DNA of 64,000 nucleotides from contig CP064980.1 in assembly GCA_016699535.1 (NCBI GenBank), positions 3,294,001 to 3,358,000 of the forward strand. The letters run 5' to 3'. The notes under the pieces were generated by a model, which saw only the letters and a program-made list of their open reading frames with translations, was not told the origin of the DNA and ran no database searches. Position 1 is the first letter of the stretch; the number at the start of each line of letters is the position of its first letter. Source of the DNA: Myxococcales bacterium (lineage in GTDB: Bacteria; Myxococcota_A; Polyangia; Polyangiales; GCA-016699535). Made by a program: the position numbers and the translations under genes. This document shows, piece by piece, positions 43,546 to 52,952 of the stretch.

Positions 43546-43657
43546 ATAATTGCGGAGCAAATCGCTGTTTGCGCCCTTCGTCTGCAGCGTCACGAATTAA
43601 ACACGTCACTCTAAACTGCTGTTATTTATAGATAATTGCAGAGCAAATCGCTTTTTA
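43545..43657 (+). repeat. pair of direct repeats
   Basis: ATAATTGCGGAGCAAATCGC near 43546 recurs as ATAATTGCAGAGCAAATCGC near 43632, one mismatch in 20 bases, about 86 bases apart. Together with the three repeats just before them they fill the 271-base gap before queD. No gene is seen in that gap. Confidence 0.55.
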
Positions 43658-43711
43658 GTCGGGCGACTACCGGTGAAGCTGATTATTGGGTATAGGGACG
43701 GCATTCGCCCC

Positions 43712-44071
43712 ATGCAAACAGAAATCGAAAAAACCTTTGGTTTTGAAGCAGCTCACCGTTTGCCGGAGGTCGGCGAGCATCACAAATGCTTCAATCTTCA
43801 CGGCCACAGCTTTCGCGTCACCCTTCGCGTTCGGGGTCCCGTAGATCCGAGGAAGGGCTGGATTGTTGATTTCGCAGAGCTGCGTTCGGCCTGGCAGCCT
43901 CTTATGGATATCTTGGATCATCACTATCTGAACGACATCGAAGGATTGGAAAATCCAACCAGCGAAGTCCTCGCAGCGTGGATTGCTGAGCACATCACCA
44001 TTAAGGGCGCCAAACTTCATTCGGTGACAATCCATGAGACCTGCACCTCGGCAGCAACGGTATACCTTTAA
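43712..44071 (+). CDS. queD: 6-pyruvoyl-tetrahydropterin synthase / QueD family
   Basis: 119 residues from the ATG at 43712; a GTG at 43673 would add 13. Zinc His residues lie in FEAAHRL (H15) and LHGHS (H30, H32), with the catalytic Cys26 in EHHKCFNLHGHS and the catalytic His in ILDHHYLND. QueD makes 6-carboxy-tetrahydropterin from dihydroneopterin triphosphate for queuosine; PTPS relatives make biopterin precursors. FolB lies 4.5 kb downstream, but there is no queC/queE nearby to settle the pathway. Confidence 0.88.
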   Translation: MQTEIEKTFGFEAAHRLPEVGEHHKCFNLHGHSFRVTLRVRGPVDPRKGWIVDFAELRSAWQPLMDILDHHYLNDIEGLENPTSEVLAAWIAEHITIKGAKLHSVTIHETCTSAATVYL

Positions 44072-44101
44072 ATGGTTCTTACTATGAACCTTCGGAGAAA
44101 C

Positions 44102-45748
44102 ATGCTTATTCGTTCACTTGTATTACTCGTCATTCTTTTTTCTTCCTGCACACCCCAAACAACTGAAAGCACCTTTCCAAACAAAGCGTATGGAAAGCAT
44201 CCTCTGGTATTGAGTATTGTTCTTGACCAAGTAGGAAGCTGGGCGCTGGAGCGCTACCTCCCCTACCTCGACGAACATGGCTTGATTCGGAGCCATTTGC
44301 CGAAAGCTGAATACTTCAAATATGTACAACTTGCGCACGCAACCACGTTTACAGCACCGGGTCATGCGGCGATTTTTACCGGGGAGCCACCACGACACAG
44401 CGGGATCGGCGCCAACCGGGTCTGGGACTACAAACGCAACGATGTACGCATGATTGTCGACACCGGCAAGCATCGGGTTTTTGCAGACACCGCGCACTTT
44501 GCTAGCCCTGATGAACTCGAGGCACAAACCGTAGGCGACCTTCTCAAAGTACAAAGCAGAGGAAAATCCAAGGTTGTATCGATTTCAATCAAGCCTTGGC
44601 CTGCGGTTGTTTCAGGCGGTAAAAAGGCAGACTTGGCAGCATGGTACACGCCTCGAGAAAACGATGGCGCGATGAGCACCTCCAGTTACTACAGCAAAGA
44701 AGAGCCCTCATGGATATCGAGCTGGAACAAGGACCACACAGTTGCTCAGTTTTGGGGCGCATGGGACGCTGAGAATCAAAAACTGTACACATCGGTAGTA
44801 GGCGCCGATGAGGGCCCTGGGGAAGACACGCTTGAAGGCTGGAGCACCACCTTTCCTCACGACCCTAAAAAGGCCAAAGAACCCTACGTTGCTTTTGAGT
44901 ACACCCCGCAAGCTACGGCTTACCTATTGAAGTTTACCGAAAAAGCAGTTGAACACTACGGTTTAGGACAGGACAGTTATCCCGATCTACTAATGGTGTC
45001 TGTTTCTGGCACCGACAAAATCGGTCACACCTTTGGCGTCGAGTCCTGGGAGTATTTGGACAATCTTATTCGCGTCGATCGTATGCTCGGACAGTTTGTC
45101 GCTCAGCTTGAAAAGACAACCGACCTTTCCGTGCTGATTACTTCCGATCATGGCTCTTATCCACTGCCCGAAAAATCGGAGCACCCGGAAGAAGGTGGCC
45201 GTCTTGACTACGAAGCAACCCTAAACGATCTGAACACCTTGGCGCAAAAACAATTGGGCCAGGGAAAGTGGTTCGCTTATCTCGAATTTCCATTGCTTTA
45301 CTTTGCACAAGAAGCAAAAACTGGCGACAAACGCAAAAAGTTAATCGCGATAGCAACCGAGTATTTCACAAAACTATCTGGCGTTTCTCGCGTATTTGAC
45401 ACGGCGGAATTTAGTTCCGAAAGCGAAGAAAAAGATCCTTTGCGCGAAGCCATTCGCCTGTCTTTACCCGCAAAACTTGGCGCGGATATGTACATTATTC
45501 CAGGACAAAACACGGTACCACGCGCCAAAGGCGGCACCACACACGGAAGTCCTTGGCCACATGACCGGCAAGTTCCCGTTATTGTGTGGCGCAGTCGAGC
45601 GCATGCTGACGCGGCGCAAACGCCACAAGGGAGCCAGGAAATGATTCGTAACGAACTATACGATCAACGACGTATTGCATCGACGCTTGCTGATTTGTTA
45701 GGACTACCTGCCCTAAAGCGGCCATCGCTCTTAGAGACAAGCAAGTAA
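44102..45748 (+). CDS. alkaline-phosphatase-superfamily lipoprotein (PafA-like)
   Basis: 548 residues from the ATG at 44102, chosen because CGGAG lies five bases before it and the product then opens with a compact lipoprotein signal, MLIRSLVLLVILFSSC. Metal ligands and nucleophile are visible: VLDQVG, ATTFTAPGHAAIFTG (nucleophile Thr), SVSGTDKIGHTFG, and ITSDHGSYPLP with a later THGSPWPHDRQVPV. This is the plan of Thr-type phosphatases and nucleotide phosphodiesterases in the periplasm. It ends one base into the start of cysD, so it may share that sulfate operon; a sulfatase-like or phosphatase role there is open. Confidence 0.88.
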   Translation: MLIRSLVLLVILFSSCTPQTTESTFPNKAYGKHPLVLSIVLDQVGSWALERYLPYLDEHGLIRSHLPKAEYFKYVQLAHATTFTAPGHAAIFTGEPPRHSGIGANRVWDYKRNDVRMIVDTGKHRVFADTAHFASPDELEAQTVGDLLKVQSRGKSKVVSISIKPWPAVVSGGKKADLAAWYTPRENDGAMSTSSYYSKEEPSWISSWNKDHTVAQFWGAWDAENQKLYTSVVGADEGPGEDTLEGWSTTFPHDPKKAKEPYVAFEYTPQATAYLLKFTEKAVEHYGLGQDSYPDLLMVSVSGTDKIGHTFGVESWEYLDNLIRVDRMLGQFVAQLEKTTDLSVLITSDHGSYPLPEKSEHPEEGGRLDYEATLNDLNTLAQKQLGQGKWFAYLEFPLLYFAQEAKTGDKRKKLIAIATEYFTKLSGVSRVFDTAEFSSESEEKDPLREAIRLSLPAKLGADMYIIPGQNTVPRAKGGTTHGSPWPHDRQVPVIVWRSRAHADAAQTPQGSQEMIRNELYDQRRIASTLADLLGLPALKRPSLLETSK

Positions 45749-46665
45749 TGAAACCTTCGCTAAAAAGCCAACTCAATCATCTCAAGCAGCTCGAAGCGGA
45801 AAGTATTCACATCATCCGCGAAGCGACTGCTAGTTTTGATAAGCCCGTGATGCTCTACTCGATCGGGAAGGACTCGGCCGTGATGGTGCATCTTGCGCGC
45901 AAAGCATTTCATCCGGCGCCGCTGCCCTTTGCTCTGCTCCATGTGGATACCACCTGGAAGTTCAAAGAGATGATCGCGTTTCGTGACCAATACACCAAGC
46001 AGTATGGCATGCGGCTCTTAGTGCACTCGAACAAAGAAGGCGTGCAAAACAATGTCAACCCCTTTGACTATGGTAGTAGCAGCTACACCCAGGTAATGAA
46101 AACGCAAGCTTTGCTGCAAGCACTCAAGCAACACGAATTCGATTGCGCCTTTGGTGGAGCACGCCGCGATGAGGAGCGCTCCCGGGCCAAAGAACGGATT
46201 TTTTCCTTTCGAGACCGTTTTCAGCAATGGGATCCCAAAAACCAACGGCCCGAACTTTGGGAGGTCTACAACACACGGATTCGGCAAGGGGAAAGCGTAC
46301 GAGTCTTTCCTCTATCCAACTGGACCGAGCTCGACGTCTGGCTCTACATCTGGAAGGAAAACATCCCTGTTGTGCCACTTTATTTTGCCAAAGAGCGTCC
46401 TGTGGTTAAGCGGGCTGGCACGTGGATCATGGCAGACGATGAACGCATGCGCCTTGAGGCAGGTGAAAAACCCGAAATGAAGAAGGTTCGCTTTCGCACT
46501 TTAGGCTGCTACCCCCTAAGTGGCGCTATTGAATCGGACGCCGACACCGTGCCTAAACTGATTCAAGAAATGCTGCTTACACGTTTTTCTGAACGTCAAG
46601 GCCGGCTTATTGATTTTGACACCGAGGGCTCGATGGAGCTCAAAAAACGAGAAGGTTATTTTTAA
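45748..46665 (+). CDS. cysD: sulfate adenylyltransferase subunit 2
   Basis: 305 residues, the usual length. The PP-loop-like YSIGKDSAVMVHLARKAF, RRDEERSRAKERIFSFRD, and TLGCYPLSGAIESDADT are diagnostic of CysD. It makes adenosine 5'-phosphosulfate (APS) from sulfate and ATP together with the GTPase subunit CysN, encoded five bases downstream. The ATG shares its first base with the upstream stop (TAATG). Confidence 0.97.
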   Translation: MKPSLKSQLNHLKQLEAESIHIIREATASFDKPVMLYSIGKDSAVMVHLARKAFHPAPLPFALLHVDTTWKFKEMIAFRDQYTKQYGMRLLVHSNKEGVQNNVNPFDYGSSSYTQVMKTQALLQALKQHEFDCAFGGARRDEERSRAKERIFSFRDRFQQWDPKNQRPELWEVYNTRIRQGESVRVFPLSNWTELDVWLYIWKENIPVVPLYFAKERPVVKRAGTWIMADDERMRLEAGEKPEMKKVRFRTLGCYPLSGAIESDADTVPKLIQEMLLTRFSERQGRLIDFDTEGSMELKKREGYF

Positions 46666-46670
46666 TCATC

Positions 46671-48512
46671 ATGTCAATCGTAAAACAAGATGACGAATTG
46701 ATTCGAAGCGACATCGAAGGCTATCTCGCATCGTATCAAAACAAAGAGCTCTTACGTTTTGTTGCAGTGGGCTCTGTGGACGATGGCAAATCGACCCTCA
46801 TTGGACGCCTTCTTCACGACACGGGAATGGTCTACGAAGACCAATTGCAATCGGTACGCAAGGCCACGGCCATAGAAGGCGAAGATATCGACTTCTCACT
46901 CTTTACAGATGGGCTACGTGCTGAGCGCGAACAGGGCATTACCATCGATGTCGCCTACCGCTATTTTTCAACAGCAGTACGTAAATTTATCATCGCCGAC
47001 ACACCAGGGCACGTTCAGTACACGCGTAACATGGTTACAGGCGCATCCACCGCGCATGTCGCACTCATTCTTATTGATGCGCGTTTGGGCGTGCTGCAGC
47101 AATCCAGAAGACATGCCTATATCGCATCCCTGTTAGGGATTCCAAATCTCGCTGTTTGTATAAACAAAATGGATCTTGTTGGTTACGATCAGCACGTTTT
47201 CGAACGCATCAAGAAAAACTTTTCTGCTTTTTCTGACAGCCTAGCTTTCAAGGAAGTAAGCTTTTTCCCCATTAGCGCACTTAAGGGCAGCAACATTGTG
47301 TCCGCTTCTCCGCACACCGCTTGGTACACCGGACCCACAGTGCTTGGCTATCTTGAAACCGTAGCGCTTGCAGAAGATCAAAACCCTGACGATTTTCGCT
47401 TTCCAGTGCAGACTGTGATTCGGCCACATCTTGATTACCGCGGCTTTGCTGGGAAAATTGTTTCTGGCTCTATCAGCCGGGGCGATGAAATTATCACGCT
47501 TCCGTCGGGCAAGCGAAGTCACGTAAGTTCCATCGACACCTTTGATGGCGAACTCGAACAAGCTTGTGCAAACCAATCCGTCACCATCCGTTTGGATGAC
47601 GAGATTGATATCAGCCGAGGCGACATGCTGGTTAAAGCAAACAGTCTACCTTCTGTTGGGCGAAGCGTTGATGCAAGCCTTGTCTGGATGAACGAAAAAG
47701 AGCTTGATTCAGAAAAGAGTTACATTTTAAAGCACACTACCCAAAGTGTACGCGTTCAAATCGATAAAGTTCATTGGAAAAAAGACATGGACACCTTAAA
47801 AGAGGTGGAGGCTTCAACCCTTGGTCTCAATGACATCGGCAAGGTGAGTTTATCGTGTCATCGCGCTATTTACTTCGATGCCTATACAAAAAACCGAAAC
47901 ACCGGTGCCTTTATTCTCATCGACTCACTGAGCAACGACACAGTGGCAGCGGGAATGATTGGGCCCAGTACGACCAAACAAGAATTCGATGAGGCCCTTC
48001 GCGAACTTCGCGCAGGCTCGGCACTAAAGCCAAAAAGCCAAATCAGCCGCGCAGAACGAATGCACCGCTTGGGGCAACATGGCGCTGTCGTATGGCTCAC
48101 CGGCCTTCCAGGTTCAGGACGCTGGACCCTCGCCTACGCCCTTGAGCGCCGCCTTTTTGACTTGGGATGCACGGCTACGGTCATCGATCCGACGCAAGAA
48201 ACCTTGTCGTCCATGATTTCATCTGCCAAAGCCGTTACACACGCGGGTCTTATCGCTATCTGTGCTTTTCCAAGTTACAAGCACGACGATCGCGAAGCTG
48301 TTCGCTCACGCATAGGCGATCAACGCTTTGTGCAAGTCTACGTGAACACTTCACTTGAGCTCTGTAAAGAGCGACGACCTGGTGCTGATTTTTCCGGCTT
48401 TGAAGAGCCCGCGAACCCTGAAGTCACCGTAGCCCTTGATCACACGCGTATCGAACAAGCCGTCGATTTCATTATCAGTGCACTGAAAAAACAAGGCCGT
48501 ATCACCATCTAG
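46671..48512 (+). CDS. cysN: sulfate adenylyltransferase subunit 1 with degenerate APS-kinase-like tail
   Basis: 613 residues. Residues 1-450 are a normal CysN GTPase: GSVDDGKST P-loop, DTPGHVQYTRNM, NKMDL, and two beta-barrel domains. The last 150 residues align to APS kinase (CysC): VVWLTGLPGSGRWTLAYALE, AGLIAICAF, and VNTSLELCKERRPG. The Walker A GxxGxGKS/T has become GLPGSGRWT, so the ATP-binding Lys is Arg, and the DGDNVR segment and following APS-binding helix region are missing. The kinase domain is therefore probably inactive. No separate cysC is in the window. Confidence 0.95.
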   Translation: MSIVKQDDELIRSDIEGYLASYQNKELLRFVAVGSVDDGKSTLIGRLLHDTGMVYEDQLQSVRKATAIEGEDIDFSLFTDGLRAEREQGITIDVAYRYFSTAVRKFIIADTPGHVQYTRNMVTGASTAHVALILIDARLGVLQQSRRHAYIASLLGIPNLAVCINKMDLVGYDQHVFERIKKNFSAFSDSLAFKEVSFFPISALKGSNIVSASPHTAWYTGPTVLGYLETVALAEDQNPDDFRFPVQTVIRPHLDYRGFAGKIVSGSISRGDEIITLPSGKRSHVSSIDTFDGELEQACANQSVTIRLDDEIDISRGDMLVKANSLPSVGRSVDASLVWMNEKELDSEKSYILKHTTQSVRVQIDKVHWKKDMDTLKEVEASTLGLNDIGKVSLSCHRAIYFDAYTKNRNTGAFILIDSLSNDTVAAGMIGPSTTKQEFDEALRELRAGSALKPKSQISRAERMHRLGQHGAVVWLTGLPGSGRWTLAYALERRLFDLGCTATVIDPTQETLSSMISSAKAVTHAGLIAICAFPSYKHDDREAVRSRIGDQRFVQVYVNTSLELCKERRPGADFSGFEEPANPEVTVALDHTRIEQAVDFIISALKKQGRITI

Positions 48513-48521
48513 GGAAACACC

Positions 48522-49244
48522 CTAGAACATCGGGAAGATGGAGCTGGTTTTTCTGTCACGACGGTGCTCACTTGGATGATAGCGCGCATCGACGTAGCGT
48601 CGCTCAATGATGAGAACCGAAGCTGGGTTTTGTGCAGTGTTTTTAAAGTCGCTGATGCTCTCCGGCGTGCAGTGCACCACCGCATTAACAGCAAGAGCGT
48701 CTCCTTTCCACTGTATACCTGGACTGAGTACCATCATCGACGCCGAAGCTTCCTCGATGATTGGACTCGAATCTGTTTTAAGATCAAGGCGGTAAATTAG
48801 CGCATCTTTTCCGTCATGAAAACAACGACGGTGGACTCCCTGAACCACTTGCGCAGCAGCTTTAATCTCACTTGGTCGAGCTGTTACGCTAAGCGAAGGC
48901 ACCCCAAAACCGTCAAGCGCACCAGGTTTTTTCAAAGTGACTTTCGCCTCAAGCACTGCGCCGTGCTCTACGGATGCAATCGGTGGACTTAGCAGACAAC
49001 GAAGCAAAACCTGCGCACCCGTTTCAAGTAGTCTGTAACGGCAATGGCCAAGCAAAAACCGAACCTGTTCAGCGGTCTGCGCGTAACCAACCGTGTACTT
49101 TAGTTTCTCAAGATACGCGGCTTGCCCGATGTCGACTTGCATCTCGAGATCAACCTGCACGGTTTGCAGTTTATCCAACTCGTGAGTGTAGACGCCAAGC
49201 AAAGCATCCAGTTCCAAGCCACTAAGACGTATGGTCCCGATTGT
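48522..49244 (-). CDS. folB: dihydroneopterin aldolase (FolB) with C-terminal extension
   Basis: 240 residues from the ATG at 49244, where the FolB-like core begins (TIRLSGLELDALLGVYTHEL, then the KLKYTVGYAQTAEQV helix). FolB is normally about 120 residues. Here a further 120 residues follow the core, containing RRCFHDGKDALIYRLDL, ASMMVLSPGIQWKG and ASVLIIERRYVDARYHPSEHRRD, which I cannot assign. The core would cleave dihydroneopterin in folate synthesis. The extension could be a cupin-like or regulatory domain. The frame continues upstream to 49340 without a better start. Confidence 0.75.
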   Translation of the reverse strand, partial: TIGTIRLSGLELDALLGVYTHELDKLQTVQVDLEMQVDIGQAAYLEKLKYTVGYAQTAEQVRFLLGHCRYRLLETGAQVLLRCLLSPPIASVEHGAVLEAKVTLKKPGALDGFGVPSLSVTARPSEIKAAAQVVQGVHRRCFHDGKDALIYRLDLKTDSSPIIEEASASMMVLSPGIQWKGDALAVNAVVHCTPESISDFKNTAQNPASVLIIERRYVDARYHPSEHRRDRKTSSIFPMF

Positions 49245-49369
49245 CATGAACGCAGCATACACAGGTCCGCGACACAGACCAATATTTGGCGTAATTTTCA
49301 TTGAATCATGACAAATCTGGCATATATCGGATGTTTTCATGACATGTCTGTCTAGAAGGGCATTGCGTT

Positions 49370-49816
49370 ATGTTGCCGAACGGAGGAGGAACTGTTAAAC
49401 CGCTGCCGGTGAGTTTTTTAGGCATCGACTATGGAAGCAAGCGCGTAGGCCTGGCTCTTGCAGAAAACGCAGAGCTCGTCCTGCCGTTAAAGACACTAGC
49501 TCGAGGCAAAAACTTTTGGGAGGAACTAAAGACTTGTATTTTTGACTACGAAGTCGATGTCGTCGTGCTCGGGCTGCCGCTCAACATGGACGGCAGTGAG
49601 GGTGATGCCGCAAAGCGAACACGCATTTTTTCCGACGAACTTCAGAAGCACATCAATGTTCAAGTGATGCTCTGGGATGAACGGCTTAGTAGCGTCGAAG
49701 CTCATGACCGTCTCGATCAAGCAGGATTCTCTTCAAAGAAACAAAGGCAAGTTGTCGATCAAATGGCTGCCGTGATCATTCTGCAGAGTTTTTTGGATGG
49801 CCAAACGCAAAGCTAA
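49370..49816 (+). CDS. ruvX: RuvX/YqgF RNase H-like protein (pre-16S rRNA nuclease)
   Basis: 148 residues. RNase H fold motifs: FLGIDYGSKRVGLA with the catalytic Asp, VLGLPLNMDGSEG, WDERLSSVEA and VDQMAAVIILQSFL. Homologues process the 5' end of 16S rRNA and may resolve recombination intermediates. The stop overlaps the mltG start. An in-frame GTG at 49409 is an alternative start, but the ATG has AGAAGGG about eight bases upstream. Confidence 0.92.
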   Translation: MLPNGGGTVKPLPVSFLGIDYGSKRVGLALAENAELVLPLKTLARGKNFWEELKTCIFDYEVDVVVLGLPLNMDGSEGDAAKRTRIFSDELQKHINVQVMLWDERLSSVEAHDRLDQAGFSSKKQRQVVDQMAAVIILQSFLDGQTQS

Positions 49817-50696
49817 CAAACAAACACTTACTTTGATTGCTGGCTCCCTGGGTGTGCTCATCATCATTGCGCTTGCCTTTGCGCTCTTTTCCTACAAGGA
49901 AGCCAGAGAAAAGCGGGCTGCCTATCGTGCACGGCATGTACGTGTCACTATCCCCGAAGGCTTTGATACCTTTATGATCGGTGCGCGCTTGCAAAAGCTT
50001 GGGGTCATTGATGCACAATCATTTATTAGTGCCTGTGAAGATGAAAGGTTCGTGCGCTACTTAGGGCTCAGCGGCCACAGCCTGGAGGGCTATCTTTTCC
50101 CAGACACCTACGAGTTTTTAAAGGAAAGCTCTGCCGCAATCATCGTCGAGAAGATGGTGAACAACTACAAAAACAAAAGCCAAGCGCTTTGGGATGATAA
50201 TCGCCGAGCTCTGGATAGCCTCCATGACACCCTTGGCTGGAGTTCTTACGAAGTACTCATCTTGGCCTCAATCATAGAAAAAGAAGCTCAAAGGAAAGAG
50301 GAGCAGGCCATCATTGCTGGAGTGTTTCTAAACCGGCTTACAAGCACAACTTTTTCTCCAAAACGTTTGCAAGCTGACCCTACCCTTGCTTATGGGTGCA
50401 AGCTAGCTTCATCCGCGCTTGTTTCTTGCGCACGTTTTGACGGAAAACATTTGGGCAAAACGCAACGCATGGATCCTCAAAACCCTTACAACACTTATTT
50501 CATCGAAGGCTTGCCGCCCGGTCCGATCAGTAACCCTGGCTTATCCGCCATGACTGCAGTGCTCAAGCCCAAGAAGCATGATTTTCTATACTTCGTCTCA
50601 CGCGGTGATGGCAGCCACCTTTTCAGCCGCACCCTCGATAAACATCAGCAGGGCATCAATAAATATTTGAAAAAAATTCCTACTAAAACTGATTAG
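49797..50696 (+). CDS. mltG: endolytic murein transglycosylase
   Basis: 299 residues. One N-terminal transmembrane helix (LTLIAGSLGVLIIIALAFALF), a LysM-like domain (about 45-90), and the YceG catalytic region with the essential Glu in LASIIEKEAQ, then NRL, LQADPTLAYG, YNTY and GLPPGPISNPG. MltG cuts nascent glycan strands in the periplasm and sets their length. The ruvX-mltG arrangement recalls neighbours found in many proteobacteria. Confidence 0.95.
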   Translation: MAKRKANKQTLTLIAGSLGVLIIIALAFALFSYKEAREKRAAYRARHVRVTIPEGFDTFMIGARLQKLGVIDAQSFISACEDERFVRYLGLSGHSLEGYLFPDTYEFLKESSAAIIVEKMVNNYKNKSQALWDDNRRALDSLHDTLGWSSYEVLILASIIEKEAQRKEEQAIIAGVFLNRLTSTTFSPKRLQADPTLAYGCKLASSALVSCARFDGKHLGKTQRMDPQNPYNTYFIEGLPPGPISNPGLSAMTAVLKPKKHDFLYFVSRGDGSHLFSRTLDKHQQGINKYLKKIPTKTD

Positions 50697-50853
50697 AAGC
50701 CGCGAATTGGGCAAGAGCTGCACCTGAGCCTTCTAGACTACAAACTGCGGAAGCTATAAGCCTCTTCTACTCCCGCACTGTCTCAATGCGCCACATGCAG
50801 ACGCTCTGGTGCAGTCCTTGCCTAATCCACTACCAAGACCAGTGAGCATTTTT

Positions 50854-51282
50854 TTAACCACTAAAGTGATTGATTACGCTGTCGTCGGGGATGCGACGGC
50901 GGGTGCGTAGCGTTATGAGTAATGCGATGAGGGACAGAGCAAAGGCGACGCCGGTTGTATCAGCAAGCCAGTCCATTACGGAGGGGATGCGTTTTGGCAC
51001 GTAGTATTGGTGACATTCATCGATGATCCCCCAACTCACGGAAATCACAAAAGCTAAGAGATAGCGAAAACGATTGTTTAGATGGGCAAAGCTTACATGA
51101 CAGGCAAAGTATACGAGAACACCGAGCACGAAATACTCTGTGAAATGCAAGAGCTTGTCATGCACCAAAAAAGTTACTTTCGGCAGATGACCCGCAGGAA
51201 TCGCGGATACTCCCCAGATAAGTGTCATGTACAAAGCAGCAGGCAACCACGATAGGATGGCTCGAGCGTGTGTCCGTATCAT
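50854..51282 (-). CDS. VanZ-like family membrane protein
   Basis: 142 residues. Four hydrophobic helices, with the VanZ signature HDKLLHFTEYFVLG and SWGIIDECHQYYVPKRIPSVMDWLADTTG. VanZ itself gives low-level teicoplanin resistance; most relatives are of unknown role in the envelope. It begins six bases after the miaB stop, so it is probably cotranscribed with it. Confidence 0.88.
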   Translation of the reverse strand: MIRTHARAILSWLPAALYMTLIWGVSAIPAGHLPKVTFLVHDKLLHFTEYFVLGVLVYFACHVSFAHLNNRFRYLLAFVISVSWGIIDECHQYYVPKRIPSVMDWLADTTGVAFALSLIALLITLRTRRRIPDDSVINHFSG

Positions 51283-51288
51283 CGAGAA

Positions 51289-52722
51289 CTACTGTACACC
51301 AGCTAACGGTAATCGACGAGTGTTTTTAGCAGGAACCGGAGCCAGCGACTCACCTCGCTTGACTGCACGCAGCGAGTGTTTGAAGGCTTGGCAAATTTCA
51401 ACTTCGAGCAGCTGGCCCACAGGGTTTTGCTCCGGAGCAAGGTCAACGTGCACAATTTCGTTGCGCTCGGTGCGACCCATGAAACGGCCTTGCACTCCCC
51501 GCGAGGGCCCCTCGATCAGCACGGACTGAATTGTACCGACGAGACTTTCAAGATGAGCATCTTGCTGCTCAGCCACCAACGACAAAAGCGCAGCGAGACG
51601 TTCATCTTTCACTTCCTCCGAAACGTCGTCCTCGAGCTTTAACGAAGGCGTGAAGGGCCGCGGTGAATACTTGAACGCAAAAGCTGATACAAAGCCAACG
51701 CTTTTGATCAGATCCAAGGTCTGCTCGAAATCCTCGTCGCTCTCGCCCGGAAAGCCCACAATCACATCAGTGGAAAGCGTCATGCCTTTTCTGCTTTGCA
51801 GTAAGGCTTTAGCACGCTCGATGTAGTGCTCACGCGTATAGCGACGAATCATGCGTTTCAGAACGCGATTGGATCCGGACTGAACGGGCAGATGAACGTG
51901 CGAGGCCAATACCTCAAGCGACGCATGTTTTTCAAGCAACTCGTCGGTAAGATGCTGTGGATGCGGCGAGGTGTACCGTAGGCGTGACAAAGCTGGGACT
52001 TCATCCGAGATGCGTTGGAGCAGCGAAGCAAATTGGGAACTCTTGTCGAGCGCGCGCTGGTGGGGCGCGAGCATTGAATTAATATCTGCAGTGCCAGGTT
52101 CATACCAAGAGTTAACGGTCTGTCCTAAGAGCGTCACTTCCCGGATACCACCCTCTACCATATGTTTAATTTCATGGATGATGTCATCGGCAGACCTGTA
52201 GCGCTCGGAGCCACGGGTGTAAGGAACAATGCAAAAGCTGCAACGCTGATCGCAACCTTTCATGATAGTAACAAAACTGCAAACTTCATCGCGCGCTGCA
52301 CGTGGCGTGGCTTGCAGGAACGAAGGATTATCATTGTCAAAAACGGTGCGTGCAACCGGGGGGCCACCTGAGCGAACATGTTCGATAAGCGCCGGCAGTT
52401 CGGGGATATTGTCCGGGCCCAACACAACATCGAGATATGGGACTTTTCTTAAAAGCTTTTCACTTTCTTGTTGCGCAACACAGCCAGCCACCGCCAGAAC
52501 AAGATCAGGGCGCATATGTTTCAGCGGACGATAGGTGCCCAGTGCACTCATCAATTTGTGCTCGGCCTTTTCGCGAATACTGCAAGTATTAAACACAATT
52601 ACGTCGGCATCCGATGCTGTTTGTGCAGCTTCGTAGCCGGCCTGCGATAAGACCTCTTCCATGCGACGCGAGTCATGGACGTTCATTTGGCAGCCGAAGG
52701 TTTGGATGAGGTATTTGGACAC
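51289..52722 (-). CDS. miaB: tRNA-i6A37 methylthiotransferase
   Basis: 477 residues. The N-terminal TFGCQMNVHDSRRM holds the first auxiliary-cluster Cys, others lie in FNTCSIREKAE and VAGCVAQQE, the radical SAM motif is GCDQRCSFCIVPYTRG, and the C-terminal TRAM domain begins near residue 385. This set is specific to MiaB rather than RimO or MtaB. It adds the methylthio group to N6-isopentenyl-adenosine 37 of tRNAs. Confidence 0.97.
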   Translation of the reverse strand: MSKYLIQTFGCQMNVHDSRRMEEVLSQAGYEAAQTASDADVIVFNTCSIREKAEHKLMSALGTYRPLKHMRPDLVLAVAGCVAQQESEKLLRKVPYLDVVLGPDNIPELPALIEHVRSGGPPVARTVFDNDNPSFLQATPRAARDEVCSFVTIMKGCDQRCSFCIVPYTRGSERYRSADDIIHEIKHMVEGGIREVTLLGQTVNSWYEPGTADINSMLAPHQRALDKSSQFASLLQRISDEVPALSRLRYTSPHPQHLTDELLEKHASLEVLASHVHLPVQSGSNRVLKRMIRRYTREHYIERAKALLQSRKGMTLSTDVIVGFPGESDEDFEQTLDLIKSVGFVSAFAFKYSPRPFTPSLKLEDDVSEEVKDERLAALLSLVAEQQDAHLESLVGTIQSVLIEGPSRGVQGRFMGRTERNEIVHVDLAPEQNPVGQLLEVEICQAFKHSLRAVKRGESLAPVPAKNTRRLPLAGVQ

Positions 52723-52952
52723 AAAAAGCTTCTGTTAATGATTGAAAGGGACAATGGCGCCACAAAGCCGATGCAAGGATTCACAACGCACAAATACAAC
52801 GCTCCCTTTTAGAGGCAATTGGCAAAAATTCAAGCGGCCAAGTAATTTTGAATAATTACCCCAATTTCAGGTCTGCACGAGAAGCAAAGCAGAAGCCTTT
52901 GAGTGGCTTGGCGTAGAGAAAACAACCGCAGAAAAGCACGGGTGGCTTTGCG

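Noticed and set aside
4711..49348. TGACATGTC at about 4711, 39954 and 49340 as a shared operator
   Set aside because: The common core is the 8-bp palindrome GACATGTC, expected about once per 64 kb; only the 39952 copy is a longer palindrome.
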